A stretch of DNA of 64,000 bases from MGIIa-L3 sp11892u (GTDB lineage: Archaea; Thermoplasmatota; Poseidoniia; Poseidoniales; Poseidoniaceae), in contig CBFHXB010000011.1 of NCBI GenBank assembly GCA_965659685.1, positions 1 through 64,000 of the forward strand. The letters are read 5' to 3'. This document shows, piece after piece, positions 7,150 through 15,646 of this stretch. The notes under the pieces were generated by a model that saw only the letters and a program-made list of their open reading frames with translations, was not told where the DNA came from and searched no databases. The number at the start of each line of letters is the position of its first letter. The first letter of the stretch is position 1. The translations under genes were made by a program, and so were the position numbers.

Positions 7150-9291
7150 TTGACGGATGCATCAAGCCTGACCGTTGCCAAACTGAAAGCGCTGTGTGTG
7201 CTTCATGACCTGCCCACCGGGGGCCGAAAAGCAGAGCTGGTCGAACGCCTTCTGGAGGCGGGCTTGGACCGCAGCAGCGTCGGTCTCTCCGTTCAGGACG
7301 CTCCCGAACCCGAGGTCGAGGAAGTCATCTCCCTCGAACTTGAGCCTGAACCTGAGGTGATCGCCATCGAGGCAGAACCTGCACCTGCGGTAGACGTCGT
7401 TCCCCTTCCTACCGACGAAGAAGACGACGTGCTCGAGGCTGAAGTCCTCGACGCGATCCCGGTGGAGGACGACGTTCCCGAAGCCACCGACCACGTCGAT
7501 GAGGTGCCACCAGCCGTGCCCCTCCCGGGGTCGAAACCAGCAGGCAACGCCACCCTGCTCGACATGATTCGAACCCCCAAGGCCGCCGCGGTGCTGCTCG
7601 TGCTGCTTCTCCTTGGAGCAGGAGGTTGGTATTGGGTCGAACAACAGCTGGAGCCCGTCACCGTGGATGCCCTGCGCTATGGCGACGAGATGGGCTTCGT
7701 GCTCATCGACGGCCAATTGACCGCGACCGAGGGTTTCGTCGAACCTGTGATTCAGCAACTGGACATCGAGGACGACATTTGCCGTTTGGAGGTCTCGTTC
7801 TCAGGGAGCGGTGACGTGGCCGTGCACGAAGGCACCATGCTCGACATTCCGTCGCAGGGTTCCGACGACCGGCTTCTTGGCACGGTCAGCGTCAGGGGCG
7901 CGCATGGGGCCGAGTGGTTGGCCGTTCAACAGGAAGCCACCTACGACCTCGACGAGTTGGTGGTCAAGCGCCATCTCCGGTCGATTGTTCCAGGCTCAAA
8001 CGATTGCTCCAGCAGTTCTGCATCCGCCAGCGGAGCAGCCGAACTGACCCTCACAACGTGGACCGAAATCGGTGACCGCGTGACGCTTCGAAGCAACGCG
8101 GATTGGGAGGTCGATCTCGAAGGCGTGGTCCGTGGTTCGACGACGACCTACGGTGTCGGTGGACTCCTCGGATCCTTCGAAGTCTTCGCTCCGGGTATCG
8201 CCATGCTGACCCAGCCGGTCGAACTCCAATCCCTCGTCGGAACGACGCCCATCGAAACCGGGGCAACAGGAAGCGGCCTTGGGTGGGACTGGTCCGTGGT
8301 CGGCGCCGAGGATTTTGCCGGCAAGCGCATGTGGCGCATCGTGGCCACCCAACCAGACTTGGCGACGTATTGCCTCGGCAGCGCCACCTTGTCGATGTGG
8401 GTCGAGGCAGACAACCCTTGGGCCAGTCGCCAAACGGTGGAAGTTCGGCTTTCTTCCGACAACAACGGGCAACAAGATTGCTCGACCCTGTCCCAACAAT
8501 TGGGCGACGCTGTGCTGCCCGACGGTGAATTCCGCTTGACCCACACCTTCGAGCGGACTTCCCTCTCCCGTGGTGCAGATCGGTTGGACCTTGGCACCAC
8601 CTACATCGGTCGTCCCAGCCCCAACGAATTGGGCGCGCCAGACGATGCGCTCGTGGACTGGACGCGCAACGCCAGCCACGTGCCTGACGGGGCTCCGTCC
8701 GCATCCACCACCCTTGAGGACGCGTTTGCCTGCCTCCGGTCGATCGGATCTTCGGCATCCGGTGCAAACGCCGCTCTCGACAACGAGGGTTACATTTGGC
8801 GCGCCGTCGGTGAATCGGGAAGCGTGGAGGACGAGTGGAACCTCTCGTGGGTCGGCAACGACGACGCCCATGGCTGGGTTCGTGTTGACGTTGGACCCGG
8901 TGAAAACGGCACCTGCACCTTCGTCCAGAAGGAGTCCCTCGACCTTGGCATCGTCTGGAACCGCGAATCGGCGCCGGCCGTGCTTCCCTTTGACGAGGTG
9001 GAAGCCTTGCTCGTGACCGAAGGCCGCTTCCCAGAACTTGTCGGCAGCGCTGGGCTGTTCGACGCCGATGGAGGTCACAACGAGGGCCTTCGTCGAGGTG
9101 TGTTGGTCGCTGTGCCCGACGATGGCCTGACCGGGCTGATCAGCGAGTTGGTTGACGGTGAGGCCGGGGCCACCACCTACGATTACGTGCGAACGTGGGA
9201 GCGCCAAGGATGGGATTCGTCCTTCAGCGTGGCCGTGGATGCCACCAGCGGTCGCGTGTTGGCCACCTCCCTCATCGAGCGTCCGGCGTGA
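7150..9291 (+). CDS. SAP-domain membrane protein with large extracytoplasmic region
   Basis: A 713-residue protein that starts at a TTG; this start is needed to keep the SAP domain whole. Residues about 6-40 (LTVAKLKALCVLHDLPTGG, then RKAELVERLLEAGL) form a SAP motif, which in other proteins binds AT-rich DNA. Residues 50-125 are acidic and Pro-rich. A single membrane helix spans about 145-162, preceded by RTPK, so the SAP end should be cytoplasmic. The remaining about 550 residues are outside, with several Cys and repeated beta-rich segments of no recognised family. The stop overlaps the ATG of parA (TGATG), which implies translational coupling. Inference: it could tether DNA to the membrane. 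Confidence 0.85.
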   Translation: MTDASSLTVAKLKALCVLHDLPTGGRKAELVERLLEAGLDRSSVGLSVQDAPEPEVEEVISLELEPEPEVIAIEAEPAPAVDVVPLPTDEEDDVLEAEVLDAIPVEDDVPEATDHVDEVPPAVPLPGSKPAGNATLLDMIRTPKAAAVLLVLLLLGAGGWYWVEQQLEPVTVDALRYGDEMGFVLIDGQLTATEGFVEPVIQQLDIEDDICRLEVSFSGSGDVAVHEGTMLDIPSQGSDDRLLGTVSVRGAHGAEWLAVQQEATYDLDELVVKRHLRSIVPGSNDCSSSSASASGAAELTLTTWTEIGDRVTLRSNADWEVDLEGVVRGSTTTYGVGGLLGSFEVFAPGIAMLTQPVELQSLVGTTPIETGATGSGLGWDWSVVGAEDFAGKRMWRIVATQPDLATYCLGSATLSMWVEADNPWASRQTVEVRLSSDNNGQQDCSTLSQQLGDAVLPDGEFRLTHTFERTSLSRGADRLDLGTTYIGRPSPNELGAPDDALVDWTRNASHVPDGAPSASTTLEDAFACLRSIGSSASGANAALDNEGYIWRAVGESGSVEDEWNLSWVGNDDAHGWVRVDVGPGENGTCTFVQKESLDLGIVWNRESAPAVLPFDEVEALLVTEGRFPELVGSAGLFDADGGHNEGLRRGVLVAVPDDGLTGLISELVDGEAGATTYDYVRTWERQGWDSSFSVAVDATSGRVLATSLIERPA

Positions 9292-10307
9292 TGATGGTGG
9301 ACGCCGAACCTCCTTTTGGAGCCGGGCGTGGCCGTCACCTCCAAAGCCTCCGAGACCTGCATGAGGCAACGATGGGAGAACGTGGCCGTCAGGTGACCGT
9401 CGGAGAAGCGGAGTTTGAGGAGCACCCTCAAGCCGCTCCAGTGGCGACCACCGCCAACGAAATTGGCTCGGCAAAAATCCGTGCGCCGCTCGACCTTCCA
9501 CCCATGCAACCGTCAACCCATGGCTTGGCCCGCGTCGTTGCGGTCACCAACCAAAAGGGAGGCGTCGGAAAGACGACCACGGTGATCAACCTCGCTGCCT
9601 CCCTGGCCGCCTCCGGACTGCGTGTGCTTGTCGTGGACCTGGACGCCCAGGGGAACTGTGCCACAGGGCTGGGCATCGACAAAGCCCGGGTCGAATTGAC
9701 CACCCGTGACTTGCTCCTCAATCCCGAGCGCGCTCCGGAATGCCGTTACGCCACACGCATCCCGACGTTGCACGTCGTGGTCGGTGACCGCAGGTTGGTT
9801 TCGGTTGAAGACGCCATCCTTTCCGATTTGGGCCGCGAGTCGAGGCTGTCCGAGGGCCTCGCACCCCTGTTGCCTCACTACGACCTTGTGCTGATCGACA
9901 CCCCTCCCAATCTGGGTGTGCTTGCCATCAACGCCTTGTGCGCGGCTGACGGTGTGTTGGTGCCCGTCCAAACCGAATATTTCGCGCTCGAGGGGTTGGC
10001 CATGCTCCTTTCGACGGTCGAACAGGTGCGGCGTCGCTTGAACCCCAGCCTTGGTGTTGACGGCGTTCTGCTGACCATGCATGCCCCTACCCTGCTGAAC
10101 CAACAGGTGGCCAACCTCCTTCGTGAACATCTTGGGGATGTCGTGGTCGAACCTCCCATTCGCCGCAACATTCGCCTCGCAGAGGCGACGAGCCGTGGCG
10201 AGCCCATTCACATCCATGCACCGAAATCCAACGGCGGCCAAGACCACCTCGCGGTGGCCAACGCGCTTTCTTCGCGGTGGGGATTGTCCCGGGGGCCGCA
10301 GGCATGA
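9291..10307 (+). CDS. parA: ParA/Soj-family partition ATPase
   Basis: A 338-residue protein. The deviant Walker A motif KGGVGKTTT lies at residues 89-97 with the signature Lys, Walker A' is VVDLDAQGN, and Walker B is VLIDTPPNLG. This is the full ParA/MinD-type P-loop set. ParA ATPases form ATP-dependent dimers on DNA and move chromosomes or plasmids together with a ParB partner. The about 85-residue N-terminal extension before the P-loop is unusual for chromosomal Soj proteins and contains no clear domain. The start overlaps the stop of the SAP membrane gene, and its own stop overlaps the start of the ParB-like microprotein (ATGA). A start at 9504 would remove the extension. Confidence 0.92.
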   Translation: MMVDAEPPFGAGRGRHLQSLRDLHEATMGERGRQVTVGEAEFEEHPQAAPVATTANEIGSAKIRAPLDLPPMQPSTHGLARVVAVTNQKGGVGKTTTVINLAASLAASGLRVLVVDLDAQGNCATGLGIDKARVELTTRDLLLNPERAPECRYATRIPTLHVVVGDRRLVSVEDAILSDLGRESRLSEGLAPLLPHYDLVLIDTPPNLGVLAINALCAADGVLVPVQTEYFALEGLAMLLSTVEQVRRRLNPSLGVDGVLLTMHAPTLLNQQVANLLREHLGDVVVEPPIRRNIRLAEATSRGEPIHIHAPKSNGGQDHLAVANALSSRWGLSRGPQA

Positions 10308-10699
10308 GCGAGCGAGGCCTCGGACGAGGGCTCGATCACCTGATCGAACAAAACGCCACAGAACTTGGCTTCCTCGACGCTTACGGCCCGACACCGGAGG
10401 AAGCCCTTGGCGAGGTGTTCGACGCCGCCTGCCACGCCTTGGCACGTCTGCAAGGCGTGCGGAGCGAGGAGGGATACCAGAGCGAGGGCGTGGTGTTGGA
10501 GCGTGTGCCGGAAGGGACGCGTTTGACCTGGACGGGTCAAGACTTGCCGCTGGTCCCCAGCGACCTCCGCCGACCAGGCATGCGTGAAGGGCATCTTTCC
10601 CCAGCCCGTGACGAAGCGAACGTGGTGCTTGTCGACTGGACCCATGAGGTCCGCCGTTGCCTCGAACGCGTGGTCGAGCATTGTTCAGGCGTTGCCTGA
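10304..10699 (+). CDS. Small protein with ParB N-terminal ParA-interaction motif
   Basis: A 131-residue protein whose first residues MSERGLGRGLDHLIEQ match the N-terminal motif of ParB/Spo0J proteins (RGLGRGLDALI in many), the segment that contacts and stimulates ParA. It lacks the CTPase core, the helix-turn-helix DNA-binding domain and the C-terminal dimer domain, because ParB is normally about 280-300 residues. The rest (about 20-131) is not recognised; it contains a helical segment and ends with a Cys-rich helix. The start overlaps the parA stop by four bases (ATGA). Inference: a ParA partner or regulator reduced to the ParA-activating peptide plus a new domain. It converges with the PGF-CTERM gene with a 15-base overlap. 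Confidence 0.75.
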   Translation: MSERGLGRGLDHLIEQNATELGFLDAYGPTPEEALGEVFDAACHALARLQGVRSEEGYQSEGVVLERVPEGTRLTWTGQDLPLVPSDLRRPGMREGHLSPARDEANVVLVDWTHEVRRCLERVVEHCSGVA

Positions 10700-11251
10700 G
10701 CGCCGTGCAACGGCCGCTGCGGCAACCGTCAGGGCAACGAGGCTCAGAACAAAGCCCGGACCGGGGCTCTCCTCTTCTTCCACGCAGCCGTCAGCGGTGG
10801 CACCTTCTCCGCCCCAAGCGCCGTCGTCGTAGTAGCAGTTGGACCACGTTTTGTACCAGTCGCCGAGTGGGTAGAACTCATCTTCACCGTCGCTGTAGGT
10901 CACTTTGGCACGCCAGTTGACGTAGGTGTGATCCTCCGGGGGCGTCACGGTGATCGTGTGGCTTCCTCCGTCATCCGACACCGTGGCCTCCTGAGTCACG
11001 GGCGGGTCACACACGCCGTCGTTGGTGCAGATCTGCGTGGTCAAGAGCAGGGTGGTGCCGTTGTCCACTGCGTCCTGGTCCATCGTCACGGTGAGGGTCC
11101 ATGTCTCTCCGTCAACGGAGGGGGAGGTGGCCGTGTGCGCAGCAAAGGGGGTTTCCGCATGGTCAGGGCCTGAATCTTGACCGCTGACACCGCCAGCGGA
11201 GGCCACGCCGACCAACATGAGCATGAGGCCGACGAGCAACACGTTCCGCAT
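10685..11251 (-). CDS. Secreted protein with PGF-CTERM-type sorting signal
   Basis: A 188-residue protein with an N-terminal signal peptide (hydrophobic residues about 5-20, then Ala-Gly-Gly). The extracytoplasmic domain is Thr/Asp-rich, has four Cys and looks like a beta-sandwich (TWTLTVTMDQDAVDNG onward). The C-terminus is ESPGPGF, a hydrophobic helix and then ARR. This matches the PGF-CTERM tripartite signal recognised by archaeosortase A in other archaea, which trims the tail and attaches a lipid anchor. Inference: a surface-anchored protein. The function is unknown. It overlaps the tail of the ParB-motif gene by 15 bases on the opposite strand. A matching archaeosortase is not in this window. 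Confidence 0.8.
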   Translation of the reverse strand: MRNVLLVGLMLMLVGVASAGGVSGQDSGPDHAETPFAAHTATSPSVDGETWTLTVTMDQDAVDNGTTLLLTTQICTNDGVCDPPVTQEATVSDDGGSHTITVTPPEDHTYVNWRAKVTYSDGEDEFYPLGDWYKTWSNCYYDDGAWGGEGATADGCVEEEESPGPGFVLSLVALTVAAAAVARRSGNA

Positions 11252-11297
11252 GGTTCGGCAGAATCGCCGCTCCTATTTGTCGCTGTGGGAGGACGCC

Positions 11298-11804
11298 TCA
11301 CTCCATTTCCCAAAGTTCGTCGCCGACCCAGTGAATCGTCTTCACCGCCTTTCCGCCGGTCGCGGCCACCATGCCTTCGCCGGAGTCGAGGGCCCATCCC
11401 AAGGCCAAGGGCCGTTGGTGCACCTCGTCACGGATCCACACAAGGTCACCTTCCGCGACGTCCACGTCCGCTCCGGAGATGCCTGCGGCCATGCAGTCCG
11501 CTCCGTTCATGAGGAAACGAATGGCGCCATGGTCCACTTCCACCCAGTGCGCAGCATCGGCGTGCTCCATCAGGCCGCGTAGGGTCAAGGCCACGACGCG
11601 CTCGCCGTCCGGATGCTCCACGTCAACCGCTTTCGGGACTTTGTCAACAAAAACGAGGTTCCAAGGTCCGAATTCAGCGGCTTCAAGAAAGGCCCCGTCG
11701 ACGTTCAGATCGATGCCAAGCGCGGCCTCGAGGTCCTTGAGCAGCGGGGCGATGGCTTTCCTTCGGATGGGCCGGCGCTTTCGGATGCTCCAATCCTTGA
11801 CCAT
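11298..11804 (-). CDS. PUA-domain RNA-binding protein
   Basis: A 168-residue protein from the ATG at 11804; the frame extends to 11915 but those residues overlap the divergent FAH gene. The basic N-terminus (SIRKRRPIRRKAI) and the following helical part resemble the pre-PUA region. The C-terminal about 80 residues fit a PUA domain: NGADCMAAGISGAD, then the strand EGDLVWIRDEVHQRPLALG and a final Gly-rich strand. Family knowledge: stand-alone archaeal PUA proteins, related to MCT-1/eIF2D and Tma20, bind tRNA or rRNA. The exact target is unknown. It is divergent from the FAH-family gene with a 74-base gap. Confidence 0.8.
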   Translation of the reverse strand: MVKDWSIRKRRPIRRKAIAPLLKDLEAALGIDLNVDGAFLEAAEFGPWNLVFVDKVPKAVDVEHPDGERVVALTLRGLMEHADAAHWVEVDHGAIRFLMNGADCMAAGISGADVDVAEGDLVWIRDEVHQRPLALGWALDSGEGMVAATGGKAVKTIHWVGDELWEME

Positions 11805-11878
11805 GCTCTTGCCGGCGCGTAGCGTGCTATGACCGTTGCCATGAGAGGGTCCAAGAATCCGGTCCATCTGGGCCGTGC

Positions 11879-12481
11879 ATGGCCATGTGGTGCGCGATTC
11901 GGACCTATGCAGCACACGCGGACGAACTAGGCAACGCCCGCCCCACCCGCCCGATTTTCTTCACCAAACCCGCCGGTTGCCTGTCCACGAGCAACATCGT
12001 CGACGTGACCGGGCACGACGGTGAAATCCATCACGAGGTCGAGCTTGTGCTCAAATTGTGTGAAGGGGGGGAAGTCACCCACGTGGCTGTGGGTCTGGAC
12101 CTCACCGACCGTGCCGCCCAACAAGAGGCTCGACCGGAGGGCCTTCCATGGGCCCGCGGAAAGGCGTTCCGAGGGGCTGCTCGCCTGGGAGGCTTTGTGC
12201 CTTGGACGCAGAGCGTGGAGGGTTTGTCCACCTCAGGGCTGCGCCTTGAATTGCGGATCGACGGTGAAGTCCGTCAATCTGCGGCCATCGCGTCGATGTC
12301 GATTCCACCGTCCCGTCTGCTGGACGATTTGCAGGACTGGGCGCCGCTGCAAGACGGCGATTTGGTGTTCACCGGAACCCCTTCGGGCGTGGGTCAATTG
12401 CACCCAGGAACCCATCTGGAGGCCGTCTTGATGGACGACAACTCGGCCGTTCTGTCCGGTTTGGACCTCCGTTGTGTTTGA
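11879..12481 (+). CDS. Fumarylacetoacetate hydrolase (FAH) family protein
   Basis: A 200-residue protein covering the FAH C-terminal catalytic domain as in YcgM/FAHD1. It has the substrate and metal-binding stretch IHHEVELVLKL, VGLDLTDRAAQ, KAFRGAA and the closing FTGTPSGVGQ loop. Family knowledge: members hydrolyse or decarboxylate acyl-pyruvates and oxaloacetate using Mg or Mn bound by conserved Glu and Asp. The Phe-Phe-Thr-Lys-Pro motif (FFTKPAGCL) near residue 27 is also typical. The substrate cannot be assigned. The gene is followed after 53 bases by the eS8 gene, which has its own TATA-like box, so they are probably separate transcripts. Confidence 0.88.
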   Translation: MAMWCAIRTYAAHADELGNARPTRPIFFTKPAGCLSTSNIVDVTGHDGEIHHEVELVLKLCEGGEVTHVAVGLDLTDRAAQQEARPEGLPWARGKAFRGAARLGGFVPWTQSVEGLSTSGLRLELRIDGEVRQSAAIASMSIPPSRLLDDLQDWAPLQDGDLVFTGTPSGVGQLHPGTHLEAVLMDDNSAVLSGLDLRCV

Positions 12482-12489
12482 GGGTGGGC

Positions 12490-12499
12490 TTCATATACG
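12490..12499 (+). promoter_or_regulatory. TATA-like box of the eS8 gene
   Basis: TTCATATACG lies 36 bases before the eS8 ATG at 12535, immediately after the FAH gene stop, in a GC-rich surrounding. This is the spacing expected for an archaeal TATA element with a short leader. A ribosome binding site, GAGGTGA, follows at 12521-12527, seven bases before the ATG. Confidence 0.55.
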
Positions 12500-12534
12500 C
12501 CGCGTCGGTCGGCAGCCTGCGAGGTGAACCTTTC

Positions 12535-12915
12535 ATGGCACAATGGCACGGCATCTCTCGACGCAAGACCAGCGGCGGTCGCCGAGTTCAGGCTCGCGGC
12601 AAGCGCAAGACGGAAATCTCCAGCGAGAAGCAATTCGCGCTCGTTGGAGAACCCAAGCGCAAGATCTACCGCAAGGCCGGTGGCAACACCATGGTTCGTG
12701 TCATGGCCGAGAACCGAGTGGCCATCGCCGATCCTGCAAAAGGCACCACCAAGATGGGGACCATCATGAGCGTCGTCGAAAACGAATCCGACCCGAACTA
12801 CGTTCGTCGGAACATCCTCGTGAAGGGCGCCATCATCGAGACCGACAAGGGTCGCGTGCGCATCACCTCCCGACCCGGAAAGGACGGGGTCATCAACGGC
12901 GTGCTCGTCGAGTGA
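12535..12915 (+). CDS. rps8e: 30S ribosomal protein eS8 (S8e)
   Basis: A 126-residue protein with the canonical eS8 beginning WHGISRRKTSGGRR and the conserved KRKIYRKAGGN, YVRRNILVKGAIIETDKG and TSRPGKDGVING segments. It is a structural protein of the archaeal small ribosomal subunit. Length is typical for archaea. The ATG at 12535 is preferred over an upstream frame extension because of the GAGGTGA ribosome binding site seven bases upstream and because the family begins here. SRP19 follows after 54 bases in the same direction. Confidence 0.97.
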   Translation: MAQWHGISRRKTSGGRRVQARGKRKTEISSEKQFALVGEPKRKIYRKAGGNTMVRVMAENRVAIADPAKGTTKMGTIMSVVENESDPNYVRRNILVKGAIIETDKGRVRITSRPGKDGVINGVLVE

Positions 12916-12969
12916 GGCCCCTGACCCGGGTCCACATGGACCTGAAGCACAGGAGCAAGAGGCGGGCAC

Positions 12970-13401
12970 ATGGACCATGACCCGGACCGCTTGACGTTGT
13001 GGCCGTCGTACTTCGACGTCCGCCGCTCTCGTCGATCAGGCCGTCGTGTCAGCAAGGACGCTTCGGTGAAGAAACCGGACCTGGAAGGACTGTACAACGC
13101 CGCCCGTGCGGTTGGCCTTCGAAAAATCAAGCGTGAAGCCAAGGCCGCTCGACCAAGCGACCCGCACGCACGGGAAGGCCGCCTCATCGTCAGCCGCTCC
13201 GGCGCAGAAGCAGACGCCGGTGCATCCTCCAAGGAGGAAATCATGCAGTTGATTGGGACCACATGGCGCGAGCAGCGAAAGAAGGAGCATGAACAGGCCA
13301 AGAAGCCAGCCTCCCCTCGAAAACAAAGCGGCAAGTCATCGTCAGGACAGGCCAAGTCGAAGGGTCGCTCGTCGTCCCGTCGCCGGTCCTTCAAGCGGTG
13401 A
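12970..13401 (+). CDS. srp19: Signal recognition particle subunit SRP19
   Basis: A 143-residue protein. The N-terminal about 95 residues carry the SRP19/Sec65 signature LWPSYFDVRRSRRSGRRV, then KKPDLEGLYNAARAVGL. SRP19 binds helices 6 and 8 of 7S RNA and prepares it for SRP54. The C-terminal about 45 residues are a Ser/Lys/Arg-rich extension not found in short archaeal homologues and probably contact RNA. The gene follows eS8 by 54 bases and is followed by the desaturase after 27 bases. The 7S RNA and SRP54 genes are not in this window. Confidence 0.93.
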   Translation: MDHDPDRLTLWPSYFDVRRSRRSGRRVSKDASVKKPDLEGLYNAARAVGLRKIKREAKAARPSDPHAREGRLIVSRSGAEADAGASSKEEIMQLIGTTWREQRKKEHEQAKKPASPRKQSGKSSSGQAKSKGRSSSRRRSFKR

Positions 13402-13428
13402 GGGACGGCATCCCGAAACCCTGCTCCA

Positions 13429-14622
13429 ATGGGAACCGCTTTGAATCCCGGTGTGCCCCGTTACACCATGGCAGGGGACGGAAGCAACAGCATCAACGTC
13501 GTTAACACGCTCTTTTTGGTGCTCACGCCAATCGCTTCAATCGTTGGGTTGTGGTGGCATGCCACACAATTCGGCGTGACGTGGGTCGAGCCCATCCTGT
13601 TCGTGATCTGGTACTTCGCCTGCGGTCTGAGCATCACGGTCGGATACCATCGCTTGTTCAGCCACCGAAGCCACGAAGCATCGTGGCCCCTGCGCTTGTT
13701 CTACGCCCTCTTTGGCGCAGGCGCCTTCGAAAACAGCGCCCTGAACTGGTGCGCTGACCACCGCATCCACCACCGCCACACGGACAAGCCAGAGGATCCC
13801 TATTCCGCCACCCGTGGCTTCTGGTGGAGCCACATCCTCTGGGTGATGATCGACGAGGGTGGCGAGCGCGTGCACGACCTCTCCCAAGTCAAGGACTTGC
13901 AGGAAGACCCCATCCTCCGCTTCCAACACCGCTTCTACCTGGTCCTCGCCGTGGGCGTGGGGATGTTCCTCCCCGCCCTCATCGGCGGCATGATCGGTGG
14001 CGTGGGGGCTGCCGTCGGCGGATTCGTCTGGGCCGGCCTTGCTCGTACCGTCTTCACGCACCACGGGACCTTCCTCATCAACTCCGCAGCCCACATCTGG
14101 GGCACGCAACCCTACGGTGATGCCAACAGCAGCAAGGACTCACCTGTCCTTGCCTTCCTCACCTTCGGGGAGGGGTACCACAACTTCCACCACACCTTCC
14201 AAGCAGACTACCGCAACGGGCACCGCTGGTACCATTTTGATCCGTCCAAGTGGTGGATTGGTTTCTTCGCGTTCATCGGTCTAAAGCGTGGCCTCAAGTC
14301 CACACCGGACTGGCACATCGAGGACAAGCGTCGACAAGCGAGCTTCGACAATGCCGCAACCATCGCCGCGACCAAAGATTCGCGCGACCTCACGGTCCTT
14401 CAGGATCGCATGAAGACCGCTCGCACGAACTTCAAGGCCCAAAGCCGTGCCTTGGACAAGTTGCTCGTCGAACGTCGCGCAGCCCGCAAGGAGCGACAAG
14501 CCGCACGGCGTGCCGAACTCGAGGAAGCCATCGCAAAAATGCGCGACGACATCGCGTCGATCCGTGCCGAGTTTGCGCTCATCATGAGCGACTTGACCAC
14601 GGCAAAGCCCACAGCGGCGTGA
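13429..14622 (+). CDS. Fatty acid (acyl-CoA delta-9 type) desaturase with C-terminal coiled coil
   Basis: A 397-residue membrane enzyme with the three histidine boxes of acyl-lipid and acyl-CoA desaturases: HRLFSH near residue 83, HRIHHRH near 119 and HNFHH near 251, with hydrophobic segments between them. These ligate the di-iron centre that inserts a double bond using O2. Residues about 300-397 form an added charged helical tail (about 70 residues of Arg, Glu and Ala heptads) that ordinary desaturases lack. Alternative starts exist at the ATG encoding residue 14. Fatty acid desaturases are reported in marine Group II archaea, whose core lipids are isoprenoid; the substrate is uncertain. It converges with ilvE with a one-base gap. 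Confidence 0.9.
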   Translation: MGTALNPGVPRYTMAGDGSNSINVVNTLFLVLTPIASIVGLWWHATQFGVTWVEPILFVIWYFACGLSITVGYHRLFSHRSHEASWPLRLFYALFGAGAFENSALNWCADHRIHHRHTDKPEDPYSATRGFWWSHILWVMIDEGGERVHDLSQVKDLQEDPILRFQHRFYLVLAVGVGMFLPALIGGMIGGVGAAVGGFVWAGLARTVFTHHGTFLINSAAHIWGTQPYGDANSSKDSPVLAFLTFGEGYHNFHHTFQADYRNGHRWYHFDPSKWWIGFFAFIGLKRGLKSTPDWHIEDKRRQASFDNAATIAATKDSRDLTVLQDRMKTARTNFKAQSRALDKLLVERRAARKERQAARRAELEEAIAKMRDDIASIRAEFALIMSDLTTAKPTAA

Positions 14623-14623
14623 T

Positions 14624-15646
14624 TCATCCGAGGTCAGGGACCTCGTGAAGCCAACCAAACACGTCCTCTTCCCGCTCGGCTTGCAAACCGGTCAAGTGCG
14701 CGTAGAGGTCCAAGGTGACGGGCCCAGGGGTTCTGTCGCCGTAGGTGGTGGTTCGCTCGCCTTGGGTGATGGATCCAATCGGTGAGATCACCGCGGCCGT
14801 GCCGCAACAGAATGCTTCGTCGGCCGCCAAGGCCGCCTCGGCGGTCACCCGCTCTTCGCGGACCTCAAGGCCACGATGACGGGCGAGTTCGATGATCGAG
14901 GCGCGTGTGATGCCCGGAAGGATGGTTCCGGTCAACGATGGGGTGCTGAGCACACCGTCCTTCACGCAGAAGAAATTCGCTGCTCCCACCTCCTCGATGC
15001 AGGTGTGGGTTTCTGCGTCGAGGTAGATGACTTCGGCGTAGCCTGCAACTTTTGCAGCGTAGGAGGGCATCATGCCTGGTGCATAGTTGCCAATGGCTTT
15101 GACGCCGCCTGAGCCACCGGGTGCAGCACGGTGGTGGTCTTCAGAAATGACCAGCGAAATGGCGCTCATGCCTCCTTTGAAGTACGGGCCAACCGGTGTG
15201 CAGTAGATCATGAAGGTGAACGAAGGCGCGGGTGCAACCCCAAGCACAGGTCCAGAGCCGAAGAGGATCGGCCGTACGTAGAGGGCTCCACGCCCGCAGG
15301 GGGGAACCCAATCTCGGTTGGCATGGACCACTTGTTCGATGGCGTCGACGAAGATGGATTCAGGCACCGGAGGCATGCGGAGGCGGTCTGCACCGGCCTG
15401 CATGCGTCGGGCGTTCTCCTCCGGTCGGAAGAAGACGATTCGGTCGGCTTCGGTGCGGTACGCCTTCATGCCTTCGAAGAGGCCCTGGCCGTAGTTCAGC
15501 ACACCTGCTGCAGGCGAGATGGAGAAGTCGGCGTACGGCATGAGCGTGCCTGGCATCCACGGTTCACCCGCGTTGACTTCGGCCACGTACATCCAATCGG
15601 TGGGGGTCAGGGAGAAGGTCAATGCGTCCCAATCGATGTCCTTCAT
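14624..15646 (-). CDS. ilvE: Branched-chain amino acid aminotransferase
   Basis: A 340-residue class IV PLP aminotransferase. It shows NYGQGLFEGMKAYR, the PLP lysine in GGVKAIGNYAPG, EVGAANFF and the C-terminal CCGTAAVISPIGSI. The long N-terminus and these motifs fit the group II (mammalian BCAT-like) subfamily. The enzyme transfers the amino group of Leu, Ile or Val to 2-oxoglutarate. It could feed the leucine degradation genes at 60.7-64 kb, although it is 45 kb away. A strong ribosome binding site (GGAGGGTGA) precedes the ATG at 15646. It is divergent from DNA polymerase B across about 125 bases. Confidence 0.93.
   Translation of the reverse strand: MKDIDWDALTFSLTPTDWMYVAEVNAGEPWMPGTLMPYADFSISPAAGVLNYGQGLFEGMKAYRTEADRIVFFRPEENARRMQAGADRLRMPPVPESIFVDAIEQVVHANRDWVPPCGRGALYVRPILFGSGPVLGVAPAPSFTFMIYCTPVGPYFKGGMSAISLVISEDHHRAAPGGSGGVKAIGNYAPGMMPSYAAKVAGYAEVIYLDAETHTCIEEVGAANFFCVKDGVLSTPSLTGTILPGITRASIIELARHRGLEVREERVTAEAALAADEAFCCGTAAVISPIGSITQGERTTTYGDRTPGPVTLDLYAHLTGLQAEREEDVFGWLHEVPDLG

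Noticed and set aside
7996..9516. Long minus-strand open frame opposite the SAP membrane protein and ParA
   Set aside because: It is a mirror of GC-rich coding sequence, rich in Arg, Gly and His with no domain, and the plus-strand genes are certain.
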